A DNA stretch of 64,000 nt from contig VZSF01002036.1 in NCBI GenBank assembly GCA_013398295.1, positions 330,014 to 394,013 of the forward strand, given 5' to 3'. A model generated the notes under the pieces. It saw only the letters and a program-made list of their open reading frames with translations, ran no database searches and was not told where the DNA came from. This document shows, piece after piece, positions 1-12,049 of this stretch (within the stretch, counting starts at the first letter, position 1; the number at the start of each line of letters is the position of its first letter). The stretch comes from Chionis minor (lineage: Eukaryota; Chordata; Aves; Charadriiformes; Chionididae). Position numbers and translations under genes: made by a program.

Positions 1-598
1 CTATGCAGGGAGAAAATAGAGGCTGTATAAAATACTCAGTGTGAAAGTGAGGCAGGATTGAGGGTAAGGGTGAGGTCAGAGCCAAGGCTGGAAACTGAAT
101 CAATCTGAACAAGGTTGGTTTGGTTAGATTAGGTAAAAGCATGATTTTCTCCCTGGTGTATCAAAGCCTTTGCTGTGGCTACAAATTCACTGACAGCCAA
201 CCAAAGCAAACTTTTCACAAAGAGGCAATTCCTTGCATAGCTCCTGATCTCCAAACTCTTCAAGATTAAATAAAATAAAGATTAAATTAAAAAGGAAATC
301 AGTAAAGCTGTGACATCTCTAACGCTTGCCCCAAATAGTGACTAACTAAAGTGCCTGACTGAACAATAGTGAGGAATTAAGAGGTTCTATTAAGGACAGC
401 GATAATTGTAACCTGACTGCTGGATGAAGTTGGAAGCAATCAAAACAAAACAACGTTTAATGTACTGAAAAGCGTACAAGACACCAATCTCATTAGGCTT
501 TATCCAGCTTTAAGAGACCACCCAAATGGCATCCTGTAATTTGCCTGGTTCTGGATTTCCTTTCGTTTACACTCGCTCTGTCCTGTTGCTGTCCGCAG
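1..598. other. noncoding flank, no gene seen
   Basis: No open frame or repeat is recognisable here. Between about 240 and 490 the sequence is AT-rich and non-repetitive, with words such as TAATTGTAA, and resembles conserved noncoding DNA. That resemblance is a visual impression and was not tested by alignment. The end of the block is the pyrimidine tract that leads into the exon-like segment at 599. Confidence 0.4.
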
Positions 599-691
599 TC
601 GGTAGCATGAGAGGGGACTCAACACTGAGTAGTCCAGTTCCTCTTCCCAGTGAAGACCACCTTCAGCAAGCAGCTGACTTCAGTTGTTCCT
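599..691 (+). other. candidate spliced exon (93 bp, phase 1-1)
   Basis: Seen: the segment follows a strong acceptor (pyrimidine tract ending CTGTCCGCAG) and ends at a strong donor (CCT|GTGAGT). Only one of three frames is open. It starts with two bases completing a codon, runs 30 codons and ends with one base, so the exon length is divisible by three. The translation begins GSMRGDSTLSSPVPLPSEDH, is Ser/Pro-rich, and has an ATG as its third codon. I do not recognise the protein. It shares its reading phase with the segments at 16,795, 21,495, 28,932, 36,942, 42,516 and 43,098. It could equally be a noncoding-RNA exon or a chance pairing of splice motifs. Confidence 0.25.
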
Positions 692-867
692 GTGAGTACC
701 GTCTTACAATTTCCCTCCCTTTGTCCTTGCTCCACTGCTAGTTTTCTTTCATACCAGCTACTTCCAGACCCCCCTTAGTGATGAATCTCAGCATTCAGGG
801 CCAGCACTTGGTAATGGCGTGGCTGCACGGCCCCCAGTCCCAGGGCATTTGGCATTCCAGGTGTCTT

Positions 868-1137
868 TCAGCTGGCAAGAAGACAGCGAAGCACCTGCGG
901 GGGACTGCAGCCCAAAAGCACGTCTCCACTGGGCTCATGCACTCGCTCCAGGGCATAGGGACAACATGGCTGCTCTGGGCAGGTGGTGACGTGGGCGCCT
1001 CTCGGGGTGACTGTGCTGGGCAGTGTGTCGCCTGGGCCGGCGCATGGCTCCTCATCCCACTGCTGCCTTTCATCGGGCATTGACTGCAAACAGGGTTCTT
1101 CATTAAATTTTATGAATGTATCAAAGCGTGTTTCCAT
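868..1137 (-). other. GC/CpG-rich patch with an 89-codon open frame
   Basis: Seen: an AT-rich neighbourhood gives way to a patch with clearly raised GC and about ten CpGs in its central 200 bases. On the minus strand an 89-codon frame starts at an ATG with a favourable context (G at -3, G at +4), just after an acceptor-like TTTTCATAG. Its translation begins METRFDTFIKFNEEP and has two EEPC motifs and many Cys/Pro residues. The opposite strand is also open for about 100 codons, as expected when GC-rich DNA is depleted of stops. No family is recognised. A small CpG cluster, a noncoding exon or a decayed coding exon are all possible. Confidence 0.2.
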
Positions 1138-1424
1138 CTCACACCTATGAAAACATTACTGTAAGATCTTGTTTAATACTAAATTAATTAGCAACATTAA
1201 AGACATTGAAGACAATGGCTCTGTTTTCTCCCAGAGGAAGACCTCATGTTTAGGCTACAGTCAAGCTCCTTTTTTTCTAATTGTCTCTTTCTTTCTGGCC
1301 CTATAAATCTTGCGTCCTTTGCTGGACAGCCATGCATCTTCAGCAGGAAGGAGACTGCCCCTCTCTTTTCCTTTCTCTGCCCTCCTTCCCCAAATCTCCA
1401 GCAACTGTGGCTTAACTTGGTAGT

Positions 1425-1545
1425 CAGAGACTAGGCTTGAGCTGTAGATTTGAACCCCCTCGCACTGAGGAGGTCACTGAACCGTAGTCAGCTCACCAGT
1501 TTCCGGGTGAGTGCTTTAACCACTGCTATAAAAGATGAGCAGCAG
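1425..1545 (-). repeat. tRNA-derived SINE remnant (ancient amniote type)
   Basis: Seen: read on the minus strand, 1,513-1,528 gives an A-box-like TAGCAGTGGTTAAAGC, followed by CACTCACCCGG, and 1,446-1,456 gives a near-perfect B box GGTTCAAATCT. This order and spacing is the internal RNA polymerase III promoter of tRNA-derived SINEs. Known: turtle, crocodilian and bird genomes carry SINEs with this 'agtggttaaagcactcacc...ggttcaaat' head. The copy is degenerate and no tRNA cloverleaf is intact, so this is not a tRNA gene. Subfamily is not assigned. Confidence 0.7.
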
Positions 1546-3071
1546 CATCACCGCCATCCATCTTTAAAAAATAAAGAGTAATCCAGTTGTCCAGCCCTCA
1601 AGGAACAAAGCGCCTATGAGTCAGAGGGTTTTGCTGAATGTGAATGTGAGTTACATCTTAACGCTTAACTGAAGGCTCTGTGTGCATAGCTTAGTCCTAT
1701 AGGAAATACGATTTTGGGTTATTAGCATCTCTTCATCATTCCCTAGCAGATTTGAACATCACCTCAACATACTTTTTGTTAAAAATGCTTGTTCTCAGTG
1801 GTAAATGTGTGCCATTCAACTCAAATGGCATAACTTCCCTCAGAAATCACGGGTCTTGAATGTATTTTTGGTTCTAGCCATCAGGGCTGAATTTTAATGC
1901 AATAATGATCCTGCCAGATGATGACTGACTGCTGTTTCTCTGTCTTCTTTTAATATAGATGTGAGATGGAGATGCTCAGCACCTCCTGGTAATACTGCAC
2001 TTTCCAGTTCTACAGCTTCATTTTTCTGCACTTTAAGTATTTAGTATAAAGACATGATGGTCTGAGGTGGGTTGGCAGCTGACCCTACCATTTATTTATG
2101 TTTTTTGAAATTTTGCATTCCCCAGACTTAAATTCAAGCATGCTGTAAGGAACTCTACTGTGATTGCTTATCTCAGGGATAAACTTGGCTCCATGTTACG
2201 TGCTTATGATGTTATTGATGGCCCTCTGGCCCCCAAATTAAATTATTAATGGAAAATTCTTTGTCATTTGTTTCTCAATGTCACATGAATGCAAAAGTAT
2301 TTTTTCAGTGCAGCTTCATGGAGAAGACATTCTCCATTTGCATTTAACTTCACCTTTTCTGAAGGAGGTGCTACACTATTATTCCTTTCCATCTTTAACT
2401 AAATACTGTAGTTCCCTGTCTAAGATTAATCCACTGCAATTTTTATCAATTAAAGCTCTACTAACACCCCAAAGTCCTGCTTTTTTGCAAAAATCACATG
2501 CTAATACTTAGGGGGTTGTGCCAGTTTCATGGCAAGTTAGCCAATATAAGTCCACTCTGACATCATAAACTTTGTTTCTATCTTCCACGCTTGCCTTCCA
2601 ACAGCTTGAAACTCCAATCTAATGTGTCACATCAGTATGGGCATGGTTCGTTGTGGAAAAAAAAATCCTGTTTCCTAAGCTCGTTGAATGCTCTATATTA
2701 ATCTAGCACAGAGCTGGAACAATTATTACGCTGTGTTTAGGCTTCCTGAACTTTACCATGGAAGGAAATTAGCTTCCCAAGGTGACTGGAAAAGCTATAG
2801 TGTTTTTTGTGGGGTCTGTGCTTAGGAACAAGAGGAACATTGCTTTACTGGGATTCAGAGGGATGAAAGCCACCATGCAGGGAGCACTGGCGGTTCATTT
2901 GTGGTGAAGGAAGCCCAGCCCCATAAGGACTGGTGTGGCATAGAGATTTTGTTGTTAACTGCATATGAGCTTTCTGCTTTCATGTTGGGGGACAGCAGAT
3001 CCATGACCACCTGACGTGGTCCATGCTGCCAGTTGTGCATGGAAGGGTTGAACTGATGTTTCTCTTTCCAG
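1546..3071. other. noncoding interval, enhancer-like patches
   Basis: No gene seen. The stretches at about 2,140-2,300 and 2,660-2,790 are non-repetitive and contain ATTA/TAAT-core words (for example AAATTAAATTATTAATGG and CAATTATTACGC). They read like conserved noncoding elements, a judgement made by eye only. Confidence 0.3.
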
Positions 3072-3138
3072 GCTTGGGAGCAAGTGAAAACATGGTGCAA
3101 ATATTACATAGTCTGTTGGCAGGCTCAGTTTCATAAAG
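3072..3138 (+). other. candidate spliced exon (67 bp)
   Basis: Seen: strong acceptor (TGTTTCTCTTTCCAG) and acceptable donor (AAAG|GTGAAA). Frame 0 is open and begins AWEQVKTWCKYYIVCWQA, unusually rich in Trp and aromatic residues. The length is not divisible by three and the phase does not match the phase-1 set described elsewhere in this window. It is probably a noncoding or chance exon. Confidence 0.15.
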
Positions 3139-4500
3139 GTGAAAATGTGGCTGAAAGCCACTTTTATTTGCTCTCTCCACCCAAACAGTACTTTTATTGC
3201 TGAGCCTCTGGAAGGCACAATACAGCATCTGACTGGTGCTCTGCTCTCAGATACCTCTCAAGTAGAAAACAAGTTGTTTGCCATTTTCTTCCCTTGTCAG
3301 ATCAAACCAATACACATACTCAATATACCTATCTTGAGAAGTTTTCTTTATTGATGACTCTCACTTTCTCTGCAAACAATATATTTCTACAGTAACAGTC
3401 CACGTAAATAGGGTTCACTCTGGAAATAGAAGGAGCAGAACCATATGGGAGAGTATAAAAATGAACTGACCTGAACCACGGTTCTGAAAACATTGTAAAT
3501 TGTTTCCATACCTTGACAAATGTTCACGCTGGTTAGGAATGCCTTTGTTGTTGTGACTTGTCCTCTAATTGTCTGGCACCTTCCAGGGAATGGTTCTGCT
3601 CGTATGCTAAATTATGACACAGGCAGATAGTTTGCCAGCTTGATCTGGTCTTTCCTGCATTACCAACAGGTTCCCATAGAATCCAATACATGAATAAGCT
3701 CAAAGTTTGTTCAACTTTGTTTGATGTTTGTGTTACACCTGCTTTCAATGATATTTGAACTGGAGTGGTAGTGGAGAAGTGTCACAACTTCAGTGGACTC
3801 TGGAGCATGACTATTGCTGGTTTGAAAGCAAACTGTTTGGGGGCTTCGCGGTGTGAAGAAGAGCCTTGCGCCCTTTTTATTCTTACCGAGGCAGCTCCAA
3901 AGTAATTTTTACCCCCTCTATGCATGTGTATTTTAAGAAATCACAAACCTATTGCATATACAATAGCTATGTAGCATAAGTATCATAGATCCATATGATA
4001 CATTACTACAGCACTGCTCTTTCAGAACATTGCCGTTCAGCTACATGGGTACACTCAGAAAAATCCTGTTAGCATACATAATTTACCATGAAAAATAGTG
4101 GTACCACATCAAATAAATGTCTGTAGAGTACAAATATACTTCAAACTTGTTGCTCTTCTCCTATATTTTTATTAGGTCTGTATACAATATTTGTTTTCTG
4201 CTATTTGGGATGGTAATAATAAGAATTATGTCTCCTTCACTAAGCAAGCTTTTTTAATATAAATAGGATTTGTATATGCTAATTAATAATGCATTGTATC
4301 TACACTGACAATAGGATACTGTAACCCTTAGATGGAAAGGACTGCGCATAGGCTCGTCCCTTCAAATCCAAACTTGTCAGGTATTCTCTGCACACTGGAG
4401 TGATGTTGCGTCTTTAAGAAGGCGTTTTTATTCTGCAGTTCACAATGGTGAACACTTGGGCATGATATTCTGCTTTTGACCTTGTAAAAATCATTTGCAG
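3139..4500. other. noncoding interval with a short inverted repeat
   Basis: No gene seen. A perfect 8-bp inverted repeat lies at 3,980-4,001 (GTATCATA, six-base spacer, TATGATAC). The rest is AT-rich unique sequence. Confidence 0.35.
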
Positions 4501-4717
4501 TTCTGAAAGGAGGAGCACCTCATGATAAAACCATATTAAGCGATAATGACATTTTGCCAGATTGTGCTGAGAATTGCTCTGAGAAGGAGGAAGACGTTTC
4601 CATTGATTGTTCATCAATCTTGAGATTGTCTTCAAATGATGAAGAGCTCAGGTTCCCAGCCCAGCAGCTGCGTGGTATGAACGTACCACATGGCCACGGG
4701 GGACGTGGGGGGACATG
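4501..4717 (+). other. candidate spliced exon, open throughout (217 bp)
   Basis: Seen: acceptor AATCATTTGCAG directly precedes the segment and a consensus donor (CATG|GTGAGT) follows it. One frame is open across the whole length; its stop codon, TGA at 4,719-4,721, lies just past the donor. The translation is acidic and coding-like for its first 50 residues (GGAPHDKTILSDNDILPD, later CSEKEEDVSIDCSS) and becomes Gly/His-rich at the end. A second consensus donor follows at 4,750. I do not recognise the product. It starts in the phase-1 register shared by other + strand candidates, but the best donor leaves two bases, so it does not join them cleanly. Confidence 0.25.
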
Positions 4718-7700
4718 GTGAGTCACAAAGGGCACTGCCAGAGTCCAGGGTGAGTTCCAGTCATGTGGACCCACACACGGCATGACACATGGAGGACAGA
4801 GCGTGGCCTTCAGCTCTGTGTCCCGAGAAACAATATAATCAGTGTTTGGCTTTGCTGAGCCATTCACACTGCTTTCCAGCACAGGAAGAGCAGGTTGATA
4901 GTGATACTATTTACAATTCATTATGAGAAGATTGCAGAAGATTGTTGAAGACAGGAACCACTGACCTCCTATTTCCCTTTCATCTGCAGGAGTACATTCA
5001 TAAACGATAGTCCACTTTAAGGACACTGGAGTGGAGAATTATACTGGGCTGCTTCTTCTACAGTCTTCTTTATCTTTTGGGTCAGCAACATCACTAATTG
5101 GCACTTGACAGCACTTCCAGATACTCCTTGTGAATCTCATAGTGTGTCTGATGGTTGATAACAGAAAGAGAAGAATTCTCAGATCCATTTTAGTCTGTCA
5201 AAAACTACGCGCTGCATAGCATGTACCACATCTGGCAATTGATAGTGCCATGTTTGTTAAGGTTATCTGATTGGAAGAGCTGCAAGCAATGAATAACGCG
5301 GCAAAGCTGCATGTGATAACCTCCCCACAGTGAAACTGCATGGGCTGACAGTTAGCTTCATGCTTGCCATTTTAATATTCTGGATTTTTAAAGTGGAAGG
5401 TGCTAAAGAAATACTCCCAGTTTTGTGAATGCACTTGCCAGACAAAGCTATCCCACAATGTAGTTAACAGATTTTTTTTTATGCTGCTGATATTTTCAAA
5501 TAAATTTTTCACATCCTAAAAGAGTAGGAATTATTTTTGATTCCTGAATGCATTTGAGGGATGAATTCATTCTGCAGTAGAAGTACTACAACTTTTCTTT
5601 TGATGCGTGAAGAAGAATAATTCAAAATTCACACTCTTTGTTATTATATGTCTAAACCATAGCTTTTTCTATATACTTTATAAACTAATGTTTTCAAACC
5701 CTTGTTCAATACAAGAAAGATAGTAGCCCCGGTTTTCTAATTTTCTTAAAATGTGTAGGCTGGTATATACAAAGAAAGAGTAGCTATCAATCCTAACGAG
5801 TGAAAATGATTTTATTGTATGTGATTAGTAATGCGCACTTTCTTTGGCTCATTTCTCAGATTTCAAAGAGTTTCCTCTGCTGTGGACATCATGCTTGTTA
5901 ACAGGTTCTTCAACAGAAACTAAAAAGCTATGTCAGTGCATGCAGTGGGCTGGATAGCTCTGACCTGCCATTGACTGATGGATGTTCCTATAGCAGCTGG
6001 GGAAAATAGCATAACAGACAGAAATATTAGTGTTGCATTGCATATTTTTGTGCAATATAGGCGTTGAATCTCAAAAGCCCTAACACTTGCATGCATTTCA
6101 GCACCACGTTCCTATGAGTGCATTACATAAATCTGAATTCCAGGCAGCGCTATGCAGACTTGCAAACCCTTCTTCTCTGAACTCTATTATTTATAAGATT
6201 AAAACCCCTGAGGTTTCAAATGGCAGGTTTATTGTCAAGTACAATGTACTTTTCATTCTGAATGGACAAAAGCCTTTGAGCTTACCTGAGTCTGCATGGA
6301 AACCTGCCTGCCTGCCCTCAGTGCTACCACATGTATTAGTGGAGGCCAATCTTTTCTCCAGGGGTGTGAGACAAGCATCCTGTAGGGCCCTCCACCCGTA
6401 CCACTGATACACGCCCTGTTGGAGGAGAGCTCTTTCTTTACAAGCGTTGGGTGGATGGCCTCCATCCAGGGCTGCGTCAGACCTAGAAGCGCTGAGAAAA
6501 TGTTATTTTTAGGAAGTAGTTATGCACTCGGTTCAGCCTCTGGATTTCTTTGTACTCCACCCACAGACAGAGTTGAACCTTGCAGATGTTGAACCTTACA
6601 GATGTGCTCATTGTTAACAGCCATTCAGTGGAAATGGCATGGGATGGCCACAAAGTATTTGCTCTGTGGTTATCTATTGTTTGATATTCGTAGGGTGTGG
6701 TGAGTCTTTAAAGTCATAAATAGAAAACCAGTACAAACAGAATGGAGGAATTAAAAAAGATTTCAGAAAGGCTTTTCAAATGTTTCTCTTGCAGATATCA
6801 CATCTGCTCACGCAAGTAGAGTTCCAAATATCCTAGAAAAATAAATATTTAGACTGTGGTCAGGCATATTCAGAACCTAAAGTTTTGTAAATTTTTAAAT
6901 GGAGAAGGTACTAGAGGCTCCTAAGATGGCCATTAAAGATCAAATAATGAGGCATTTCGTCTGAGGCATTTTAAAGAACCATAGTTGGTCTTCCAAAGTG
7001 TCAAATGTCTTTCAGATGTGCTGGTGCTAATGAAACATATATTCATCAATCTTTAGGGTGGGAGGTTTTTACAGCTGCTTACCATTGCTACATATATGCA
7101 CATAAAAATCTCCTCTCTTGTTCTCAAATCACAGGCAAGGGAAAAAAAAGAAATATTTTTTTAACTAAAGAAGAGATATGTTAGCCTCTTTGACTTGAAC
7201 TGCTCCAGCAAGTGATCTCAAAAAACTACTGACCACCCTCTTTGCCACATGTTTATTTTACGCTAAGACTTGTAGTACTAATGAAGGCACACAAATAGAA
7301 ACCAACTGAAATTGTGAGATCTATCTAACGAACATTTTGTTAGTTTTTGTAACAAAGATAAGAGCTTTTGGACTTTGGACATAAGAATGAAGTAAGCAAA
7401 TAATGGTTAATATAAGAAAGGGCATACAGTTCTTGTTTAACGGATTAATAAGAGCAATTAACCTTGTAATGCATTAACATTTTAGGACTGAAATGTTTGT
7501 GAGTTAGTTTTATATGAAGTGTCCTTGTAAAGGTCAAAGTCAAATTGTATTTTTAAAGAAATTTTAAGCTTAAAAGTTTGTATTTGCTGTTTATATTTGT
7601 GCTGTCGAGCAACACTGGGAATGGCCCAAATTTAACAACAGAAGAAATAAATGTTATGAGATACATAGCTGATCAATACAATTTGCAAATGCACATCTAA

Positions 7701-8200
7701 ATTATACTGTGTGGGACACGTAGGAATTCATTCAAGAGTTAGAGGAGGAGCTATTTTATATAGTTTTATTTTGTGTTACCGTATTCTTTATCTTGTGCTT
7801 CCAAGTCAAAAGTATTTTAAGTCAAGTGTATTATGAATATACCAACAGACCATTAGAACCTTTATGTTACATTAATGAGAGTTGTAAGCTTGCTGATTTT
7901 AATATTCAAGCATACAGCATGTCCTAAGTTAATTTTGGTCACTTCCGTGTGCCTGTTCAGAACGGTGAACCAGTTAAGGAACTGGGCTGTGTTTACTGAA
8001 GAGCCAAGATCTTGATAGAACTATGACTTACAGATGCTTTGTACGGGCAGAGGGGAAACGACGCATGACACAGATGGTGAACCAGAGACTGTTGTAAGGA
8101 TTTGCGCTCAGAAGTTTGGTTTGGAAAGAAGGATTTTAGAGGTAGTATAAGAGTGAGCATTGCAGGGAGCAAAGCGTGGAAGTTCTTTGCTTTTATTAGA
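4718..8200. other. featureless noncoding interval
   Basis: No gene, recognisable repeat or RNA gene was found. Short open frames on both strands show no domain, signal peptide or splice context worth reporting. The 6.9-7.9 kb part is AT-rich, non-repetitive and could include conserved noncoding sequence. Confidence 0.4.
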
Positions 8201-8218
8201 TTTTTTTTTTTTTTTTTT
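8201..8218. repeat. poly-T tract (18 bp)
   Basis: An uninterrupted run of T. No SINE body is visible beside it, so it is recorded as simple sequence. Confidence 0.9.
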
Positions 8219-11200
8219 AAACTCGAACTCATGGATGCAACTGTTTGGGGTGGGGCTTTCCTCCTCAGGAACGTGCCAGGGACTATTTATGACTATGAAT
8301 GAATTTTCACACTGTCTTTGCTGTCTTTTCCCTCTTTAGGAACATACTGTAATCTATCTGTTGGGCTGTTCCTTTTAAGTGTTCAGTTTGTTGGAGATGG
8401 TACCAACGGGGCAGTTTCTGTAGACTCTTCACAGCTGAAGAGTCTGTCAGAGATGGCAATTGCATGACTTGATGGATCATTCGTTTCCCTTCTCTCCTAT
8501 GGCTCCATGGGGTCAAGCTCTTGGCTTTAACAGATATTTTCTAGCTGAGGCCCAGCAACAAAAGGTGTTGGTCCTTAACATTGCTTGCAAATTTCCTGAC
8601 TCTCCTCTTCTTCCCCATCTGATTAAAGGAAGGAGAAGATCCCAGTAGGAATTCTGGGATGAACAGAACATGCACAAGACTCTGCTTTTTTTCCCCAACT
8701 ATTTCCAGCTTTGTCTTTTCTTACTTGAATTCTCATGTTTTCTACAGAAATTATAATCTCTTGGGGGCAGAAGCTATGTTTTATATGGCTACAATGACAG
8801 CATAGAAAGCCAGGAAGGAATTAGGATGCTATTTGTTAAGTGAATAGCTTGCTGACATTTAGTTTCAATTTCTTTAATCACTGTGTCCCTCTCTTTTCTG
8901 CAAGGCTAGTCCACAATGGTCATAAGGCATTTTGTACTATGTAAATTATGAATTATTTTTCCACATGCTTATAATACTTCGATCTGTTCAGCTGCGTGAT
9001 TTAGAAGAGTCTCCCTGTTATGTAGCTCAGATAATCTGTGATATCCTTGCCTAGCCCTTGAGTGCCAGCACTGAAAAACAGAATTAAGGAACAACCAAGA
9101 GAAAACTAAAGTGCAAGTTTCACGTAAGATAAGGAAAGCATCTGATTGTATGATTTGCCATTTTTTTATATATGACTGATGTGACAACAAGAGCTAGCAA
9201 TCAGGCCAAAGGCTGATGGTACTAGAATCTGTAAAAGAGTGTGTTTGAAGGAAATTACAATCTTAATTAGTGGACAGAGCAGCTGAGGAGCTAGCCAAAA
9301 GCAAAAAAATATCCCAAACCCAACACAGCTCAGCATTCACAAGAGCACAGGCCAGTACATGGGCACATAAGGTTGGATGTGTATTGCTTAGTTTTGGCTG
9401 CTAGTGGCAGTCCAAAGTTTCAGGCTATTTAACCTTTGGCTTGGGGTTTTGCAGATTTTGTACGCTTCAGAATGGGAATTATACTTAGCAGAGGTCTGGA
9501 GAGTGAACCGATCATTTGCTTCACAGGCTTAGGCTGTTTGCTTGACTTCTCAGAAGGATTGTTTTATGTGTACAGCATTGTGTCAGAAAAGTCTTGGAGA
9601 GGCTTTGGGGAGAGATGCATAGGCAGAGAATGGAGCTTGTCACAAATGGTGGGGAAACGCTTTAATCAATAAAGGAATATAGGAAGCATTGGAGAGCAAC
9701 TATGGGGAGGTAGGGGTAAAGAGAGCATTCAAGTACGTTCTTTAATGAATGCTAGAAAAGGCAAAAGTAGTTTAAAAGGGAGTCCATTAAAGACTCAATA
9801 GAGTTATTGAAAATAAGACTTTTTGATAGCTTCAGATGGCATCTTTTTCCAGATAACCATGAAGAACCTGCTCTATGTGCACCACAGCGCATTATCATTA
9901 TATAGATATTTATTGATAGTTCTTTGGTGTTGAAAATCAAGCCATTGAAAAGCAAGCTTGTCACAAAATAAAAAATGGTAAAGATGACCATCATGTCCTA
10001 AAAATGTTGGACTTACACAGGTTCTCCAAACTATCACAGAAATTTCAAGACAGTAGTAGAACTGTTTCTCTTTGTTAGTTGGGAATTCTTTCCATCCTTT
10101 TACCTCCCTAGCCTTCCGTCTGTATATTTTACTCCTTTTCATTCTGTGAAGAAACACGGGAAAGGAACTTTCTCAGAACAAAAAAAGTTCTGGGAAATTT
10201 TCTGAAGTGCAATGTGAGAGGACCATCCCAAAAATGCAGGAAAACAGAGTTTAAATTCTAGCTTGGGCAGCCCAATAGGATCTGAAAATCACGTAACACC
10301 AAAACCACTTCAGAAGACATCAGTGGAATAGTGTCTTCTGCAAATTTCATAGGGCATGGCTGGAAGGAGGGGCAGGGGGAGAAATCGGGTCTCATGTAGT
10401 AAGGTCAGTAACAAGCTTTCCCAGATAGCGCTCACAGTAAGGAGGTAGGTGAGGTCCATGCAGTTTTCAGAAAGCAACACAATGTCTCTCTCGTGTTTGT
10501 GAGCCTCCTCGAATATTTTGTCACCAAAGCAGGCACATACCCTTATCTAAATAGCTAAAGCCACATCTCAAGAGCTAATCTAATTTCAAATCGTTCTGTA
10601 CCCACAGCAAAGGCAAAGAGCAACGTTGTCTCCTGGCATGTTTTTGGTATGTGAACCATGAAGCACCTGAAAGAAAGTAGTGAGTTTGTGACTGTTCATT
10701 GTTGTATGGTCTTGTCTAATCACAAGCAAAATATTCAGCAGAATTCCTTTGATGGCAGTTTGTTTATTGGCAGTGAAACTTGTAAGCAGGGGATCATCTG
10801 TAAGTGCTAGTTCAGCATTTGACATCTGAGAGTTTTTTTGTTAATGAAGTATAGGAATCTACTAATTTTCCTAAAGAAGGGGGCTCACCAATGAACCTTT
10901 CTCTGTGATAAAAGGAATTTTCTCACCATTACCAGCAGACCCTGAAAACTTCTGCTTTCAAAGGGTGGCTCTGAGGATGGAGATGAACCTTACTGACAGA
11001 CGCTTGCTCTTGCCCGCTGAATTCCCAGTGACCTGCCTTGGCTGGTTCAGAAGTCCATGTTCCAGTGAGGTCCTCTGAGAACCACTTGACATTGAAAACA
11101 TTTCAGACCTAACTAAGTAGGGTTTTATCTTTCCAGTCTCCTCTCTCAAAAAGAAGCTCAACATCCTTGACTTTTATTCTATTTTATAATGAAAAATGAA

Positions 11201-12049
11201 AAATGAAACCAGCTGTTAAAGCCACACCTGTTCAGAGCTTTGAAGACGGTTAGCACAGGCAAACAACCCAACCTATCTTTGAGTCTCCAGCCCAATCCTG
11301 TGTAGATGCCTCTCTGTCTTGTCTTCCTGAGCTCTCCTACTCTCCCACAGATACTGCTAGTCAATCTGGAGATCAACAATTTTGCAGTTTCATTTTTACA
11401 TGCTTTGTCTTTCCAGCTAATTAATGCCTTTTAAATTTAAATGTAACAATACCACTGAGGCAGTTATAGAAATAAAAGTGTGCTGCCCTGGTAGTGTGAA
11501 AAATGGTCCCGGCTCTTGCACAGCAAATGTTCAGATTGGTAATATTAATGACAGCAATTGTTGCAGGCAAACTAAAACCAAAAAGGAACCCGAACTAAAC
11601 TGGGGACATACCATTTTTAAAGCCAAATACAATACTGAGAGAGCATTTCACATCCCTGCTTGGGTTGGGGGCATGGGCATGGAGGTGTTCACACAGGGTT
11701 GTGGGCAAAAGGGACAACTCAGTCCTACAACTATAGCCAAGATTAATTCTCTGGTATTATTTTTAGAGGGCTGGTCTAATTTTCAGCAGTGGTATATGTC
11801 TCTAAAGGGCAGCAGAAAGTGCTGCACAATAGGTACGGCTTTAACAGGTACTTGACTATGTCCAAAATATGATAAGAGGAAAAAAGTAGGTGCCTTTGAA
11901 AAGTCTCAGTGGCAGCCCCGTAATATCAGGGAAGCTGCTTTGGTCCCACTGACATCAGAATCTACCTGCTGTGGGGCCTGAAGCAGCTGTGGTCCACCTG
12001 GGACCACAAAGACGGGCATCTTCCTCTCTGAGCTCAGTATGATCTGTGC
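8219..12049. other. noncoding interval; one unsupported 143-codon ORF
   Basis: No gene recognised. An ATG-initiated frame at 11,424-11,855 (+) is open for 143 codons, Cys-rich, with an early NNTT glycosylation-type motif. It has no signal peptide, recognisable domain, clear promoter or poly(A) context. An open frame of this length is about what is expected once by chance in 64 kb of this composition. Confidence 0.35.

Noticed and set aside
1425..1545. tRNA gene
   Set aside because: A and B boxes are present but the cloverleaf stems do not pair, and the sequence continues as a decayed SINE.
11424..11855. 143-codon ATG open frame, Cys-rich
   Set aside because: No signal peptide, domain, promoter or poly(A) context. 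About one frame of this length is expected by chance in 64 kb of DNA with this stop frequency.
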